The notes beneath the pieces are model-generated. The model was given only the letters and a program-made list of their open reading frames with translations, was not told the DNA's origin and searched no databases. 64,000 bases of DNA. It comes from Gordonia aichiensis NBRC 108223 (GTDB taxonomy: Bacteria > Actinomycetota > Actinomycetes > Mycobacteriales > Mycobacteriaceae). Position numbers and translations under genes: made by a program. Of the stretch, positions 44,789-55,801 are shown one piece after another (position 1 is the stretch's first letter; every line of letters begins with the position of its first letter). The stretch is from the NCBI RefSeq assembly GCF_000332975.1, contig NZ_BANR01000024.1:1-64000 (forward strand), read 5' to 3'.

Positions 44789-45163
44789 GTGCCCGACAAT
44801 GAGATGAGCGAGAGTTCCGAGCAGACGTCGCACGAACCGGATTACCGATTCACGCTGGCAAACGAGCGTACATTCCTGGCCTGGCAACGCACCGCTCTCG
44901 GCCTGCTCGCGGCCGCCGTGGCCGCTCTGCAATTCCTGCCGGACCCGACGCATCCCGCGTTCCGGTACGGGCTCGGCCTGTCACTCGGCGTCCTCGCCGT
45001 CATCGTCTCCGCGGGTGGCATGCGCCGCTGGCGCGACAACGACCGCGCGATCCGCGGCGACCGACCGCTACCGCGAACGCCACTCATCGCGGTCCTCGGT
45101 ATCGCGCTTGTGGTCATCGGGGTGGTCGCGGTCGTCACCGCGCTGATCTTCGCGTTGGTATGA
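44789..45163 (+). CDS. DUF202/YidH-family membrane protein
   Basis: 124 residues from GTG 44789, or 119 from ATG 44804. Signature YRFTLANERTFLAWQRTALGLLAAA with two more membrane segments (YGLGLSLGVLAVIVSAGGM, LIAVLGIALVVIGVVAVVTAL). Unknown biochemical role. The 262-bp gap upstream is the divergent promoter region shared with the ABC transporter. It overlaps the next gene by 4 nt. Confidence 0.85.
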   Translation: MPDNEMSESSEQTSHEPDYRFTLANERTFLAWQRTALGLLAAAVAALQFLPDPTHPAFRYGLGLSLGVLAVIVSAGGMRRWRDNDRAIRGDRPLPRTPLIAVLGIALVVIGVVAVVTALIFALV

Positions 45164-45555
45164 CCGGCTCCGATCCCGACTCCGTTCCCGCTTGCGGCGC
45201 CGCCTGCGGCCCTGACCCTGGCACCGACCCTGACCACGGAGCCGACGGCGGTCTGCAGGCCGAGCGCACCGATCTTTCGTGGAGCAGGACGTCGATCGCC
45301 ATCATCGTCAACGGTCTGTTGGTGGCCGGCCGCGACGTACTGCGTCCTGACGCATCACCGACCCCCTTCGTCTATGCACTGGCGGGGGTCGCCGCCGTCG
45401 CCGCCCTCGTGGTCGCCGTTGTCGGGCGACGGCGCCGTCGCGCCCTCGCGGATCGATCCGTGCCTCTGCACCGGGCCGACACCCTGGCCATCACGACGAC
45501 AGGCGCCGCGGTGATGGTCACGATCGTCGTGCTCATCACCGCGGCGCTCTTGTGA
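45160..45555 (+). CDS. DUF202-family membrane protein, second copy
   Basis: 131 residues. A Pro/Asp-rich N-terminus is followed by LQAERTDLSWSRTSIAIIVNG and two further membrane segments. It pairs with the previous DUF202 gene (ATGA overlap), a common arrangement; the two probably form a complex. Converges on the SulP gene, with a short GC hairpin (45580-45592) between. Confidence 0.85.
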   Translation: MTGSDPDSVPACGAACGPDPGTDPDHGADGGLQAERTDLSWSRTSIAIIVNGLLVAGRDVLRPDASPTPFVYALAGVAAVAALVVAVVGRRRRRALADRSVPLHRADTLAITTTGAAVMVTIVVLITAALL

Positions 45556-45600
45556 GTCCCTGCCGGGGTGGGTTGAGACGGCCCGCCGGGCCGGTCGGAC

Positions 45601-47148
45601 TCAGTTGGCGGAATCCGGAGCGCTCAGCCGGGCATGCAGAATGGCCGACGAGTCGTTGAGGCCGGTGAGTCGAACGCGTTTTCCATTGCGCCGGAAGCGT
45701 TCACAGACGCCGTCGAGTGCCGCGACGCTGGTTGCGTCCCAGATATGTGCCTGCGACAGGTCGAGTTCGACATCTGTCGCTGCGCAGGCGTAGTCGAATC
45801 TCTCGACGAGTACGCTGCTGGACGCGAAGAACAGTGAACCGGTGAGCCGGTGCACACACCGCGATTGATCAGCATCGTCGGGGTCGTCGTGGTGCTCATG
45901 ATCACTGACGGCTGCGCTGGTGGATTGCCGTCGCACGAAGATCGCGCACGCGCACACCACGCCTGCGATTACCCCCAGCGCCAGGTTGTGTGTCACCACC
46001 GTGACGACGACGGTGATCAGCATCGTCGCGGATTCACCGATCGGCATCCGGCGCAGCGTGCTCGGCGCGATCGAACGCCAGTCCATCGTCGCCACTGACA
46101 CCATGATCATCACCGCGACGAGGGCCGCCATCGGAATGGCGGCCAACACCGGGCTGAAGAAGGCGAGCATGCACAGCAGCGCCACTCCGGCCACGAATGT
46201 CGAGATGCGGGTTCGAGCACCGCAGGTCTTCACGTTCATGATGGTCTGCCCGATCATCGCGCAGCCACCCATGCCACCGAAGAAGCCGACGACGATGTTC
46301 GACACCCCCTGCCCCCAACTCTCGCGTCGGGGATTCGACGGCGTCTCGGTGATCTCGTCGACGATGCGCTCGGTGATCAGCGATTCGAGCAGTCCGACCA
46401 GCGCGACCGCCAGTGCATAGGGAGCGATGATGCGTACCGTCTCCCAGGTCATCGGCACATTCGGCAGACCGGGTATCGGCAGCCCGGACGAGACATCGCC
46501 CTCGTCCGCCACCCGCGGGACGCTCAGTGAGAACACGACGGCCGCGCCGGTGAGCAACGCGGTGGCGATCAGTGGTGCCGGGATCACGGTCGTGATCCTG
46601 GGCAGCAGGATCATCAGCGCCAGACCGGCCGCAACCATGGGATAGACCAGCCACGGTACCCCGACGAGGTGCGGCACCTGCGCGGTGAAGATCAGGATCG
46701 CCAGTGCGTTGACAAAGCCCGTCATCACGCTCTGCGGAATGAACCGCATCATCTTGGCCACCCCCGCGAACGCGAGAACGATCTGGAGGATGCCGGCCGC
46801 GATCACGGTGACGATCAGGTAGTCGACGCCATGATCACGTACCACCGGGGCGACGACGAGCGCGACCGAACCGGCCGCCGCCGACACCATCGCCGGCCGG
46901 CCCCCGACAACGGCGATCGTCATCGCGAAGATGAACGACGTGAACAGTCCGACGGCGGGACCCACCCCGGCGATGATCGAGAAGGAGATGGTCTCGGGGA
47001 TCAACGCGAGTGCGGTGACGAGGCCGGCAAAGACCTCGGTGCGCAGCAGTCGCGGATCCCGCAGGGCGGCCATCACCGAGATCTGCCGCCGGTGAGGCTC
47101 GGCTTCCCGGCGTGGCACGGTTGATGCCTGGTCATCGGTCACGGACAT
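45601..47148 (-). CDS. SulP-family anion permease with STAS domain
   Basis: 515 residues. A SulP transporter of ~10-12 membrane segments (FAGLVTALALIPETISFSIIAGVGPAVGL, GFFGGMGGCAMIGQTIMN) and a C-terminal STAS domain (~res 420-515: HIWDATSVAALDGVCERFRRNG). GAGGAGG before ATG 47148 fixes the start. Substrate probably sulfate or bicarbonate; the sulfatase upstream favours sulfate. Same strand as the sulfatase, 240 bp downstream of it behind a hairpin. Confidence 0.9.
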   Translation of the reverse strand: MSVTDDQASTVPRREAEPHRRQISVMAALRDPRLLRTEVFAGLVTALALIPETISFSIIAGVGPAVGLFTSFIFAMTIAVVGGRPAMVSAAAGSVALVVAPVVRDHGVDYLIVTVIAAGILQIVLAFAGVAKMMRFIPQSVMTGFVNALAILIFTAQVPHLVGVPWLVYPMVAAGLALMILLPRITTVIPAPLIATALLTGAAVVFSLSVPRVADEGDVSSGLPIPGLPNVPMTWETVRIIAPYALAVALVGLLESLITERIVDEITETPSNPRRESWGQGVSNIVVGFFGGMGGCAMIGQTIMNVKTCGARTRISTFVAGVALLCMLAFFSPVLAAIPMAALVAVMIMVSVATMDWRSIAPSTLRRMPIGESATMLITVVVTVVTHNLALGVIAGVVCACAIFVRRQSTSAAVSDHEHHDDPDDADQSRCVHRLTGSLFFASSSVLVERFDYACAATDVELDLSQAHIWDATSVAALDGVCERFRRNGKRVRLTGLNDSSAILHARLSAPDSAN

Positions 47149-47245
47149 CGCCGGCTCCTCCTCGGATCTCGATGTGGTCGTTCTGGCTCGTTGGTGTTCT
47201 TGCTCGTTCGCGGGTAGTTCGGCTCTGTCGTTGCTAGCTGTGTTG

Positions 47246-47277
47246 TTGCCCGGCTGTCCGGTTGCCCGGCTGTCCGG
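47246..47277. repeat. 16-bp tandem duplication
   Basis: TTGCCCGGCTGTCCGG occurs twice in tandem in the leader region of the SulP gene. No function is evident. Confidence 0.5.
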
Positions 47278-47345
47278 TTGCTCGGTGTGGTGGACGAGCT
47301 GCGTCGGCGGCGTTGCCGTGGAGCCATAGGTGATGACACGCCAAC

Positions 47346-47380
47346 GCCGGTGGAGTCCCCAGGAGCGGGGCTCCACCGGC
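47346..47380 (-). terminator. Hairpin after sulfatase gene
   Basis: GCCGGTGGAG and CCCC pair with GGGG and CTCCACCGGC (one bulged T, 6-nt loop), 9 nt past the sulfatase stop. Confidence 0.75.
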
Positions 47381-47388
47381 GGTCGACG

Positions 47389-48768
47389 TCAGGCCGAGAC
47401 GGTCTCGAACGTGCGCTGTGGCACGAAGTCGAGAGGTGCGCCCGGCGGGATCAGTTCCTCGCGCTCGATGCTCTCGTTGTACTCACGGATCACCCGGTGC
47501 GCGTGCTGCATGACCCACCACCGGACGAAGGTCTGGTTGACGGCTTCACGCTCCTTGGGATCCTCGAGCAAGTTGATGATACGCGCGAACCCGAGCGGGA
47601 TTTCCGGGTCGTGGAAGTGCTGCTGACGGACGAAGCTGATCTTGAACTGCAGCCACTTGACCGCGTGCAGCTCGTCGTTGAGCCAGACCATGCTCGCCTC
47701 ACGCGCCGATTTGTCTGCGCCGGCAAAGAATTCACGCTGGTCGATCCCGTCGATGAGGCGATCGTCGGGGATCTCGCAGTCCGCGAAACGCAACAGGGTG
47801 GTGAACATGTCTGTGACGTGGACCATTTCGTTGCTCTCACGTGGCTTGACTCTCCCCGGCCACCGAATCAGGGCCGGAGTACGGATCCCGCCTTCGGCCG
47901 AACTGAAGTAGGAGCCGTCGAAGAATCCCGCGGTGCCGCGACCCGCGAGGTGATCCTCCGGACCGTTGTCTCCCGCGAAGACGACGATCGTGTTGTCGGC
48001 GATGCCGAGCTCGTCGAGTTCATCGAGCAGACTCTGGAAGTCGTGGTCGAGCATCAGCAGGGCGTCGCCCCAGTCGCCGTTGTCGCTCTTGCCCTTGAAC
48101 TCCTCGCGCACCTCGATGGGGAAGTGCAGCAGCGAGTGGTTGTGGTAGAGGAAGAACGGCTTGTCGTCGGCGACGGCCTTGCGCATGAAGTTCTTTGCGC
48201 GACGGTCGTATTCGGCATCCATACGGCCCTTCAGCTCGACGGTCAGCTGCTCGTCGGTTGCGATCACGCCGCCCGACTTGGTGCCGTCGTACAAGTAGGA
48301 CCAGCCGTCCCGGTCGCCGTCGTACCAGGGATCGTCGGGCCACAGGCATTCGTCGTAGGTGCGTGCGGGACCGTAGAACTCGTCGAATCCGTGATCGGTC
48401 GGCCAGCGTCCGTCCTCGGCGCCGATGTGCCACTTGCCGTAGCAGGCGGTTGCGTAGCCTGCGTCCGACAGGATGTCGCCCATGGTGCGTTCCCAGGCGA
48501 CGAGGCCGCCCGCGTTACCGCCGAGTGCGATGGTGTGGTTGCCCGAGCGGATCGGATAGCGACCCGTCATGAGTGCCGAACGCGTTGGGGTGCATTGCGG
48601 TTCGACGACGAAGTGCGACAGCTTCAGCGAGTCGCCTGCAAAGGAGTCGATGTTCTTGGTGTCGGCGCCGCGCAGGATGCCGCCGCCGTAGCAACCGAGC
48701 TCGCCGAGCCCGAGGTTGTCGACGTGGAAGTAGACGATGTTCGGCTGCTTCTGGGGTGATTCGGACAT
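47389..48768 (-). CDS. Arylsulfatase-type sulfatase (Cys-type)
   Basis: 459 residues. Alkaline-phosphatase fold sulfatase: metal site NIVYFHVDNLGLGELGCYG, formylglycine motif CTPTRSALMTGR with the modified Cys at ~59, GKWHIGAEDG, VFAGDNGPEDH. Size and motifs fit arylsulfatases that release sulfate from sulfate esters. It is cytosolic as read, with no signal peptide. It needs formylglycine made by the enzyme encoded at 51888-52859. It lies between SulP and a GntR regulator. Confidence 0.92.
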   Translation of the reverse strand: MSESPQKQPNIVYFHVDNLGLGELGCYGGGILRGADTKNIDSFAGDSLKLSHFVVEPQCTPTRSALMTGRYPIRSGNHTIALGGNAGGLVAWERTMGDILSDAGYATACYGKWHIGAEDGRWPTDHGFDEFYGPARTYDECLWPDDPWYDGDRDGWSYLYDGTKSGGVIATDEQLTVELKGRMDAEYDRRAKNFMRKAVADDKPFFLYHNHSLLHFPIEVREEFKGKSDNGDWGDALLMLDHDFQSLLDELDELGIADNTIVVFAGDNGPEDHLAGRGTAGFFDGSYFSSAEGGIRTPALIRWPGRVKPRESNEMVHVTDMFTTLLRFADCEIPDDRLIDGIDQREFFAGADKSAREASMVWLNDELHAVKWLQFKISFVRQQHFHDPEIPLGFARIINLLEDPKEREAVNQTFVRWWVMQHAHRVIREYNESIEREELIPPGAPLDFVPQRTFETVSA

Positions 48769-48857
48769 GGGTGATCCTCATTTCTCTTTCATTGGGTGTT
48801 CTCGACTCGTCCCGCACAGGCGCGGGACCGTCAGTCGGTCTTATAGGCGGGTAACTG

Positions 48858-49679
48858 TCAGCGCTGCAGGCGCGGAGTCACGGACGTGAGCGAGACCCGG
48901 TCCGAGCGATAGCGCACGGATTCGAGATCGAACGGGGTGCCGTCCTCGAGAAAGGTGAGACGGTGCATCAGCAACACCGGTGAGCCGGGTCGGACGTCGA
49001 GTAGACGTGCGGTTCCCGTATCAGCCGCAACGGCTTCGACTGTGTTCTCGGCTTGTCCGAGCCGTACGCCGAGACGCTCCTCGAGGAGCCCGAACACGTC
49101 CTCCTCGACGAGGTTCGCTCCATCGAGGGCGTCGATCGCCTCAGGCCGCAACGACGTGGTGTCGAGCGACAACGGCACCGTCGCGACGGTGCGAAGCCGT
49201 TCGATGAACAGGATCGGGCTTCCTTCAGGGACAGCGAGTTTGGTCGCGACGAACGGCGTTGCCGTCGACTCGCGGGCCGAGAGCACCTTGTTCTCGACGG
49301 TGAGCTGATGTCCGGCAAGCGATTCCGCGAGACCTTCGAGTCGGTCGATACGCTGCCGGAGTTTGGCTCCGGTGACGAAGGTGCCTGCGCCCTGCACCCG
49401 GGTGATGAGACCTTCGGCACGAAGAAGATCAAGCGCTTCGCGGATGGCGTTGCGGCTGACCCCGAGTTCCTTGGCCAGCTGGTTCTCGGGCGGCAGGAGT
49501 GGTCGCGGTGCGGCCAGTCCGCCGAACACGCCATCGAGAATCTGGGTGCGCAGGACATCGCGCACCCAGCGTGCGGCGTCCTCGCGTGTTCCGGCGTACT
49601 TCCGCACCTGCGGGCGCGGGAAGTCTTTCGGAGCTATCCGTGGTCTCGATGGCATGTGTCTATGGTGGGGTTCGCTCAT
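48858..49679 (-). CDS. GntR/HutC-family transcriptional regulator
   Basis: 273 residues. An N-terminal winged helix (LLPPENQLAKELGVSRNAIREALDLLRAEGLITRVQGAGTFV) precedes a UTRA-type ligand domain (SPILFIERLRTVATVPLSLDTTSL, SPVLLMHRLTFLEDGTPFDLESVRYR). It probably senses a sulfur ester or its product and controls the adjacent sulfatase, 89 bp downstream on the same strand. No ribosome site is clear; ATG 49655 is an alternative start. Confidence 0.88.
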   Translation of the reverse strand: MSEPHHRHMPSRPRIAPKDFPRPQVRKYAGTREDAARWVRDVLRTQILDGVFGGLAAPRPLLPPENQLAKELGVSRNAIREALDLLRAEGLITRVQGAGTFVTGAKLRQRIDRLEGLAESLAGHQLTVENKVLSARESTATPFVATKLAVPEGSPILFIERLRTVATVPLSLDTTSLRPEAIDALDGANLVEEDVFGLLEERLGVRLGQAENTVEAVAADTGTARLLDVRPGSPVLLMHRLTFLEDGTPFDLESVRYRSDRVSLTSVTPRLQR

Positions 49680-49809
49680 TCCGGACTATTTGCCATGGAA
49701 TTATCCGTTTGTTACGCCAGTATTTCTACTCCCAATGCGCTGGCCAGCGGGTTTTGTTCGGCGCAAGCGTCGAGAAACGCCACCTGCATCCGTGCTGCCA
49801 CGACAACGC

Positions 49810-49848
49810 GACCCCGGTTCGCGCCGGATAGGGGCGCGAACCGGGGTC
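49810..49848 (-). terminator. 16-bp perfect hairpin after gyrB-like gene
   Basis: GACCCCGGTTCGCGCC and its exact complement flank a 7-nt loop, 45 nt past the gyrB-like stop. Confidence 0.8.
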
Positions 49849-49892
49849 GGGTCGAGGCTGATCTGGGTCAGCCGGTGTGTGTTCAGGTGGGC

Positions 49893-51887
<1,995 letters not shown>

Positions 51888-52859
51888 TCAGCCTTCGCGG
51901 ACGACGCAACGGAAGCCGATATGGCTGGTGGAGGCGTCCTCGGTGTGGCTCTGTCGCGCCGACGGCCGGTACCGCACACAGTAATTCGGTGCACACAGAT
52001 GCGATCCGCCCTTGATGGTGCGGCGTGCGAAGCGTTCGACGCCATGCCCGGTGTCGACGGCCGCGCGTTGCACCGGGTTTCGGGGTATGCAGCACGTGCT
52101 CGCGGGCGCGACGTTCTTGTCTCCCGCAGCGTGATCGGTGGTGTAGTGATCGCAGGTCCACTCCCACACGTTGCCGATGACGTCGACCAGTCCATAGCCA
52201 TTGGGACGGAAGCGTCCGACCGGCGAGGTGCGGGAGTAGCCGTCCTCTTCAGTGTTCTGCCAAGGGAATTCGCCGTACCAGGTGTTGGCTGCTGGTCGTC
52301 CGTGCGGGTGGAGTTCATCGCCCCAGGCATACGGTTTACGGTCGAGTCCCCCGCGGGCCGCGTACTCCCATTCCGCCTCGGTGGGCAGTTCCTTGCCCGC
52401 CCACGCGGCGTACGCCTGGGCGTCGGCATAGGACACATGCGTGACGGGGTGCCTGTTCCTGGCACCGACATTGCTCCCGGGCCCCTCCGGGTGCTCCCAA
52501 TCGGCCCCCGGCACATACGACCACCACCGGCGATAATCGTCGAGCGGCACCGGTCCCGGTGGCGGCGTGAACACCATCGATCCCGCGCGCAGGAGCGTCG
52601 GATCGGCGTCGGGGTAGTCGTCCGGATCCGGTTCACGCGCCGCAGTGGTCACGTATCCGGTGTCGCGAACGAACCGCCGGAACTCGGCGACCGTCACGGG
52701 GTGGGTGTCGATCCAGAAGCCGTCGACCGCAACCTGGTGGACGGGTCGCTCTTCCGGGTAGAAGTCGTCAGAACCCATCCAGAAGACGCCGGAGGGGATG
52801 TAGGCCATGTTCTTTCGCGCGCGCACCGCAGCGGCAGGTACCTGTGTCTCGACGAGCAT
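51888..52859 (-). CDS. Formylglycine-generating enzyme (SUMF1/EgtB fold)
   Basis: 323 residues. FGE signatures: MAYIPSGVFWMGSD near the N-terminus, HPVTVAEFRRFV, HPVTHVSYADAQAYAAWAGKELPTEAEWEYAARGG, GNVWEWTCD, and the catalytic pair in GGSHLCAPNYCVRYRPSAR (~C289 and C294). It oxidises the Cys of CxPxR sulfatases to formylglycine using copper and oxygen. The likely client is the sulfatase at 47389. ATG 52808 is a possible later start (conserved MAYIPSG). Confidence 0.92.
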   Translation of the reverse strand: MLVETQVPAAAVRARKNMAYIPSGVFWMGSDDFYPEERPVHQVAVDGFWIDTHPVTVAEFRRFVRDTGYVTTAAREPDPDDYPDADPTLLRAGSMVFTPPPGPVPLDDYRRWWSYVPGADWEHPEGPGSNVGARNRHPVTHVSYADAQAYAAWAGKELPTEAEWEYAARGGLDRKPYAWGDELHPHGRPAANTWYGEFPWQNTEEDGYSRTSPVGRFRPNGYGLVDVIGNVWEWTCDHYTTDHAAGDKNVAPASTCCIPRNPVQRAAVDTGHGVERFARRTIKGGSHLCAPNYCVRYRPSARQSHTEDASTSHIGFRCVVREG

Positions 52860-53136
52860 GGGGCCATGCTGCCAAGCTCGTCGTTTCGTGGCGTTACCCT
52901 GCGTATTACGCCACCTCGTCGCACGTGAACCGGCTGGTCACACCCGCTCGGGTGGCGCAATGACCGCCATTCCGCCACCCGCGTGGCGTCGACATTTCTG
53001 CCGTGACACGCGCTCGTGCCCGGGGTATCGCAGACAGGGGCGGGTCCCACGCGGGCGCGGCCCGGTTCTGGCGCGTCACGCGCAGAACGATCTCGCAGCT
53101 GCACTCGGCGCGATCCGCTTGGCGTTGTCGCTCTCG

Positions 53137-53865
53137 TCAGAGCAGATCGTCGAGGCGCCCGGTTGGCACGTGGATCCAGCCCTCACGCTGAGCGATCGGC
53201 GTGTCGAACTCGTCGGGCAGTGTGGTCGCACCGAGGCTCGCTGCCCGCGCGATGAGCGCCGTGATGACGGCGTCAAACGCGTTGTCGTCGTGCCTCATCA
53301 GGTTTACGTGTGGTCCGAGGTCCAGCCATGGTGCCGCCGCCTGGAGATCTGCGCAGAGAATCTGCAGCACAGCACGATTGCCCGATCTTTTGTATCCGCG
53401 GGACGTCAGCCCCCAGTGTTTCAGCGCACCGGCCGGATATGCCTCCACAGCCCAGCCGTCGACGCGGTCGGTGACCCCGAGATCGGCGAGCAACCCCGCA
53501 CATCGGAAGGCCACGTGTGCGATCTGATCGGCCGACACGCTCAGCGGCCTGCCAAGGCCGTGCTCCACCAGGTACATGTCGGTGCGACGGTATGCCAGTG
53601 GGCGTCGTCGTGCGATGTCGTCGAGTCGCGAGCCGGCCGCCGTGGTGCCGCGATGGTGTCCCGCGACGAAGTCGACGAAGGCCTCCGGCCATCCGAACGG
53701 CGAGTCGATACCGCACCTGTCAGATTCCTCGACAAGCTCGCGGATCGTCGAATCAGCTGCGGGAGTGACCAACTCGCGCAGACGCGCGTCGTGTCCGCGC
53801 CACTCGACGACGGCGACGGCTGTCGACGCAGGCGACGCCGAGAGGTCGACGCCTGCGGTGAGCAC
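53137..53865 (-). CDS. DUF429-family protein
   Basis: 242 residues from GTG 53865. DUF429 pattern with an RNase H-like start (LTAGVDLSASPASTAVAVVEW), GIDSPFGWPEAFVDFVAGH, RRTD and the late acidic HDDNAFDAVITALIAR. This fold is proposed to act on nucleic acid or nucleotides, but its function is unproven. It starts 2 nt after the TrpB2 stop, so it is co-transcribed with it. The 277 bp downstream toward FGE hold no gene. Confidence 0.8.
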   Translation of the reverse strand: MLTAGVDLSASPASTAVAVVEWRGHDARLRELVTPAADSTIRELVEESDRCGIDSPFGWPEAFVDFVAGHHRGTTAAGSRLDDIARRRPLAYRRTDMYLVEHGLGRPLSVSADQIAHVAFRCAGLLADLGVTDRVDGWAVEAYPAGALKHWGLTSRGYKRSGNRAVLQILCADLQAAAPWLDLGPHVNLMRHDDNAFDAVITALIARAASLGATTLPDEFDTPIAQREGWIHVPTGRLDDLL

Positions 53866-53867
53866 GC

Positions 53868-55169
53868 TCAGATGTTCCCGTCGAGGAACTCCGCGTACGC
53901 GGGAAGGTCGAGTTGGCCGTGGCCGGACAGCCCGATCACGACGACCTGCTCGGCAGGGTTGTCGGCGACCTGACGGGCGCATGCGGCGATGGCGTGAGTG
54001 GACTCGGGCGCAGGTACGATGCCCTGCGTGCGCGCGAACTGCACTCCCGCAGCGAAGGCGTCGTGCTGGTCGATTGCGACACCCTCCACCAGTCCGAGCT
54101 CGACGGTGTGGCTCAGCGCCGGCGCCATGCCGTGGTAGCGCAGGCCGCCTGCGTGGATGGGATCTGGTACGAAATCCATTCCGAGAGTGTGCATCTTGAG
54201 CAGCGGCGTGAGTCCTGCGACGTCGCCGTGGTCGTAGCGGTATTCCCCCTGCGTGATCGACGGACACGCTGCCGGCTCCGCCGCGATCACACGCGGCTCC
54301 GAACGACCGTGCAACTTCTCACGGAGGAACGGGAACGAGAGCCCAGCGAGGTTGGAACCGCCTCCCGCGCAACCGAATACGAAGTCGGCACCGCCCGGCT
54401 CTACCGCAACGAGCTGTTCGACGGCCTCCTGGCCGATCACGCTCTGATGCAGCACAACGTGATTGAGCACGCTGCCGAGCGCGTAGCGCGCATCGGGATC
54501 ACCGGCAGCGACCTCGACGGCCTCACTGACAGCCATTCCGAGGCTGCCGGTGGTGTCGGGCGTCTTCTCCAGGATCGCGCGACCGGACTCCGTCAGCGTG
54601 GACGGGCTGGAGTGAATGGTGCCGCCGTAGGTTCGGATCAGGTAACCGCGGTAGGGCTTCGACTCATACGAAGCGCGCACCTGCCAGACCTCGACGTCGA
54701 TGCCGAACTGGGCTCCCGCGAAGGCCAGTGCACTGCCCCACTGACCTGCGCCGGTCTCGGTGGTGAGCTTGCGAACACCGTCGACGCTGTTGTAATACGC
54801 TTGCGCGACAGCGGAATTGGTTTTGTGTGAGCCGACCGGGCTGACACCCTCATACTTGACGTAGATGCGGGCGCCGGTGTTGAGCGACTCCTCGAAACGC
54901 CGCGCCCGGATCAGCGGCGAAGGCCTCCACATCTTGTAGATCTCGCGGACCGGCTCGGGAATCTCGATGTAGGGCTCGGTCGAGACCTCCTGCGCAATCA
55001 GACCGCTCGGGAACAGCGCGACGAGATCGTCGGGACCGACGGGCTCCTTGGTACCGGGATGCAGATGCGGCGGGATCGGCTCGGACAGTTCCGCCGCGAG
55101 GTTGTACCAGTGCGTCGGCACGTCCACGGTGATGAGGTCCGGGTTGCTCACGTCCACGTGCATCGTCAT
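53868..55169 (-). CDS. trpB2: TrpB2-type tryptophan synthase beta subunit
   Basis: 433 residues. Fold-type II PLP enzyme with the Schiff-base lysine in GVSPVGSHKTNSAVAQAYY (~K116), phosphate loop FGCAGGGSNLAGLSFPF, and the N-terminal extension typical of TrpB2 (VPTHWYNLAAELSEPIPPHLHPGT). TrpB2 proteins make tryptophan from indole and serine without a TrpA partner. No trpA or other trp gene is adjacent. The repeat array at 55.34-55.68 kb lies in its upstream region. Confidence 0.9.
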   Translation of the reverse strand: MTMHVDVSNPDLITVDVPTHWYNLAAELSEPIPPHLHPGTKEPVGPDDLVALFPSGLIAQEVSTEPYIEIPEPVREIYKMWRPSPLIRARRFEESLNTGARIYVKYEGVSPVGSHKTNSAVAQAYYNSVDGVRKLTTETGAGQWGSALAFAGAQFGIDVEVWQVRASYESKPYRGYLIRTYGGTIHSSPSTLTESGRAILEKTPDTTGSLGMAVSEAVEVAAGDPDARYALGSVLNHVVLHQSVIGQEAVEQLVAVEPGGADFVFGCAGGGSNLAGLSFPFLREKLHGRSEPRVIAAEPAACPSITQGEYRYDHGDVAGLTPLLKMHTLGMDFVPDPIHAGGLRYHGMAPALSHTVELGLVEGVAIDQHDAFAAGVQFARTQGIVPAPESTHAIAACARQVADNPAEQVVVIGLSGHGQLDLPAYAEFLDGNI

Positions 55170-55339
55170 GCGAACACTGTAGACGGAGCGCTGCGCGCTC
55201 CGCGTCCCGGTTTTGTCGCTCGACGTCGGGCCGGGGGCTCAGCGGCGCGCGGGGCTCGTTGGCGTGCCGGGTGCTCGGCGGCGTGCGGGGGCTGGGCGGC
55301 ACACCGGGGGTTCAGCGGCGCGCCGGGGCTGCGGGGCGG

Positions 55340-55683
55340 TCCTTCCGCTAGAAGTTTCCCAGGGAAGGAGCGTTTCCCCTGGTTTCTGCGCGCGGCCGCG
55401 GGCGCGGGCCGCGTTTCCCCTAGAAGTTTCCCGCGGAAGGAACTCTTCCCCTACTCTCTGACCCCTTCCCGAGAAGTTCCCCGCGGAAACGACCAGGACC
55501 CGCGGAAACAGCCCTTCCCCCACTTTCAGCACTCTGGGCCGAGTCCCCGGCAGCCCGGGCCGTTCTTCCGCTAGAAGTTTCCAGCGGAAGGAGCGCTTCC
55601 CCGGATTTCTGCGCGCGGCCGCGGGCGCGGGCCGCGTTTCCCCTAGAAGTTTCCCGCGGAAGGAACTCTTCCCCCACTTTCTG
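55340..55683. repeat. Intergenic repeat array with five AGAAGTTTCC motifs
   Basis: Two near-identical ~120-bp copies (55340-55460 and 55563-55683, offset 223 bp) flank a diverged middle. The core AGAAGTTTCC-N-GCGGAA occurs at 55350, 55422, 55472, 55573 and 55645 (some diverged). CTTCCGCT pairs with AGCGGAAG around the 55573 copy. It fills most of the 632-bp gap between trpB2 and the phosphoketolase terminator; no gene is supported there. Confidence 0.75.
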
Positions 55684-55753
55684 CACGCGGCTGCGTGCCC
55701 GCGGACCCGCACCCGCCCCGACCCGACCACCCGCCCCCGGTGTCACACGAAAA

Positions 55754-55785
55754 GGCGGGGACCGGCACCAGCGCCGGTCCCCGCC
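55754..55785 (-). terminator. Rho-independent terminator of phosphoketolase gene
   Basis: GGCGGGGACCGGC and its exact complement flank a 6-nt loop. On the minus strand the stem is followed by TTTTCG. It lies 17 nt past the phosphoketolase stop. Confidence 0.88.
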
Positions 55786-55801
55786 TCGCGGCAGCGGGAT
55801 G

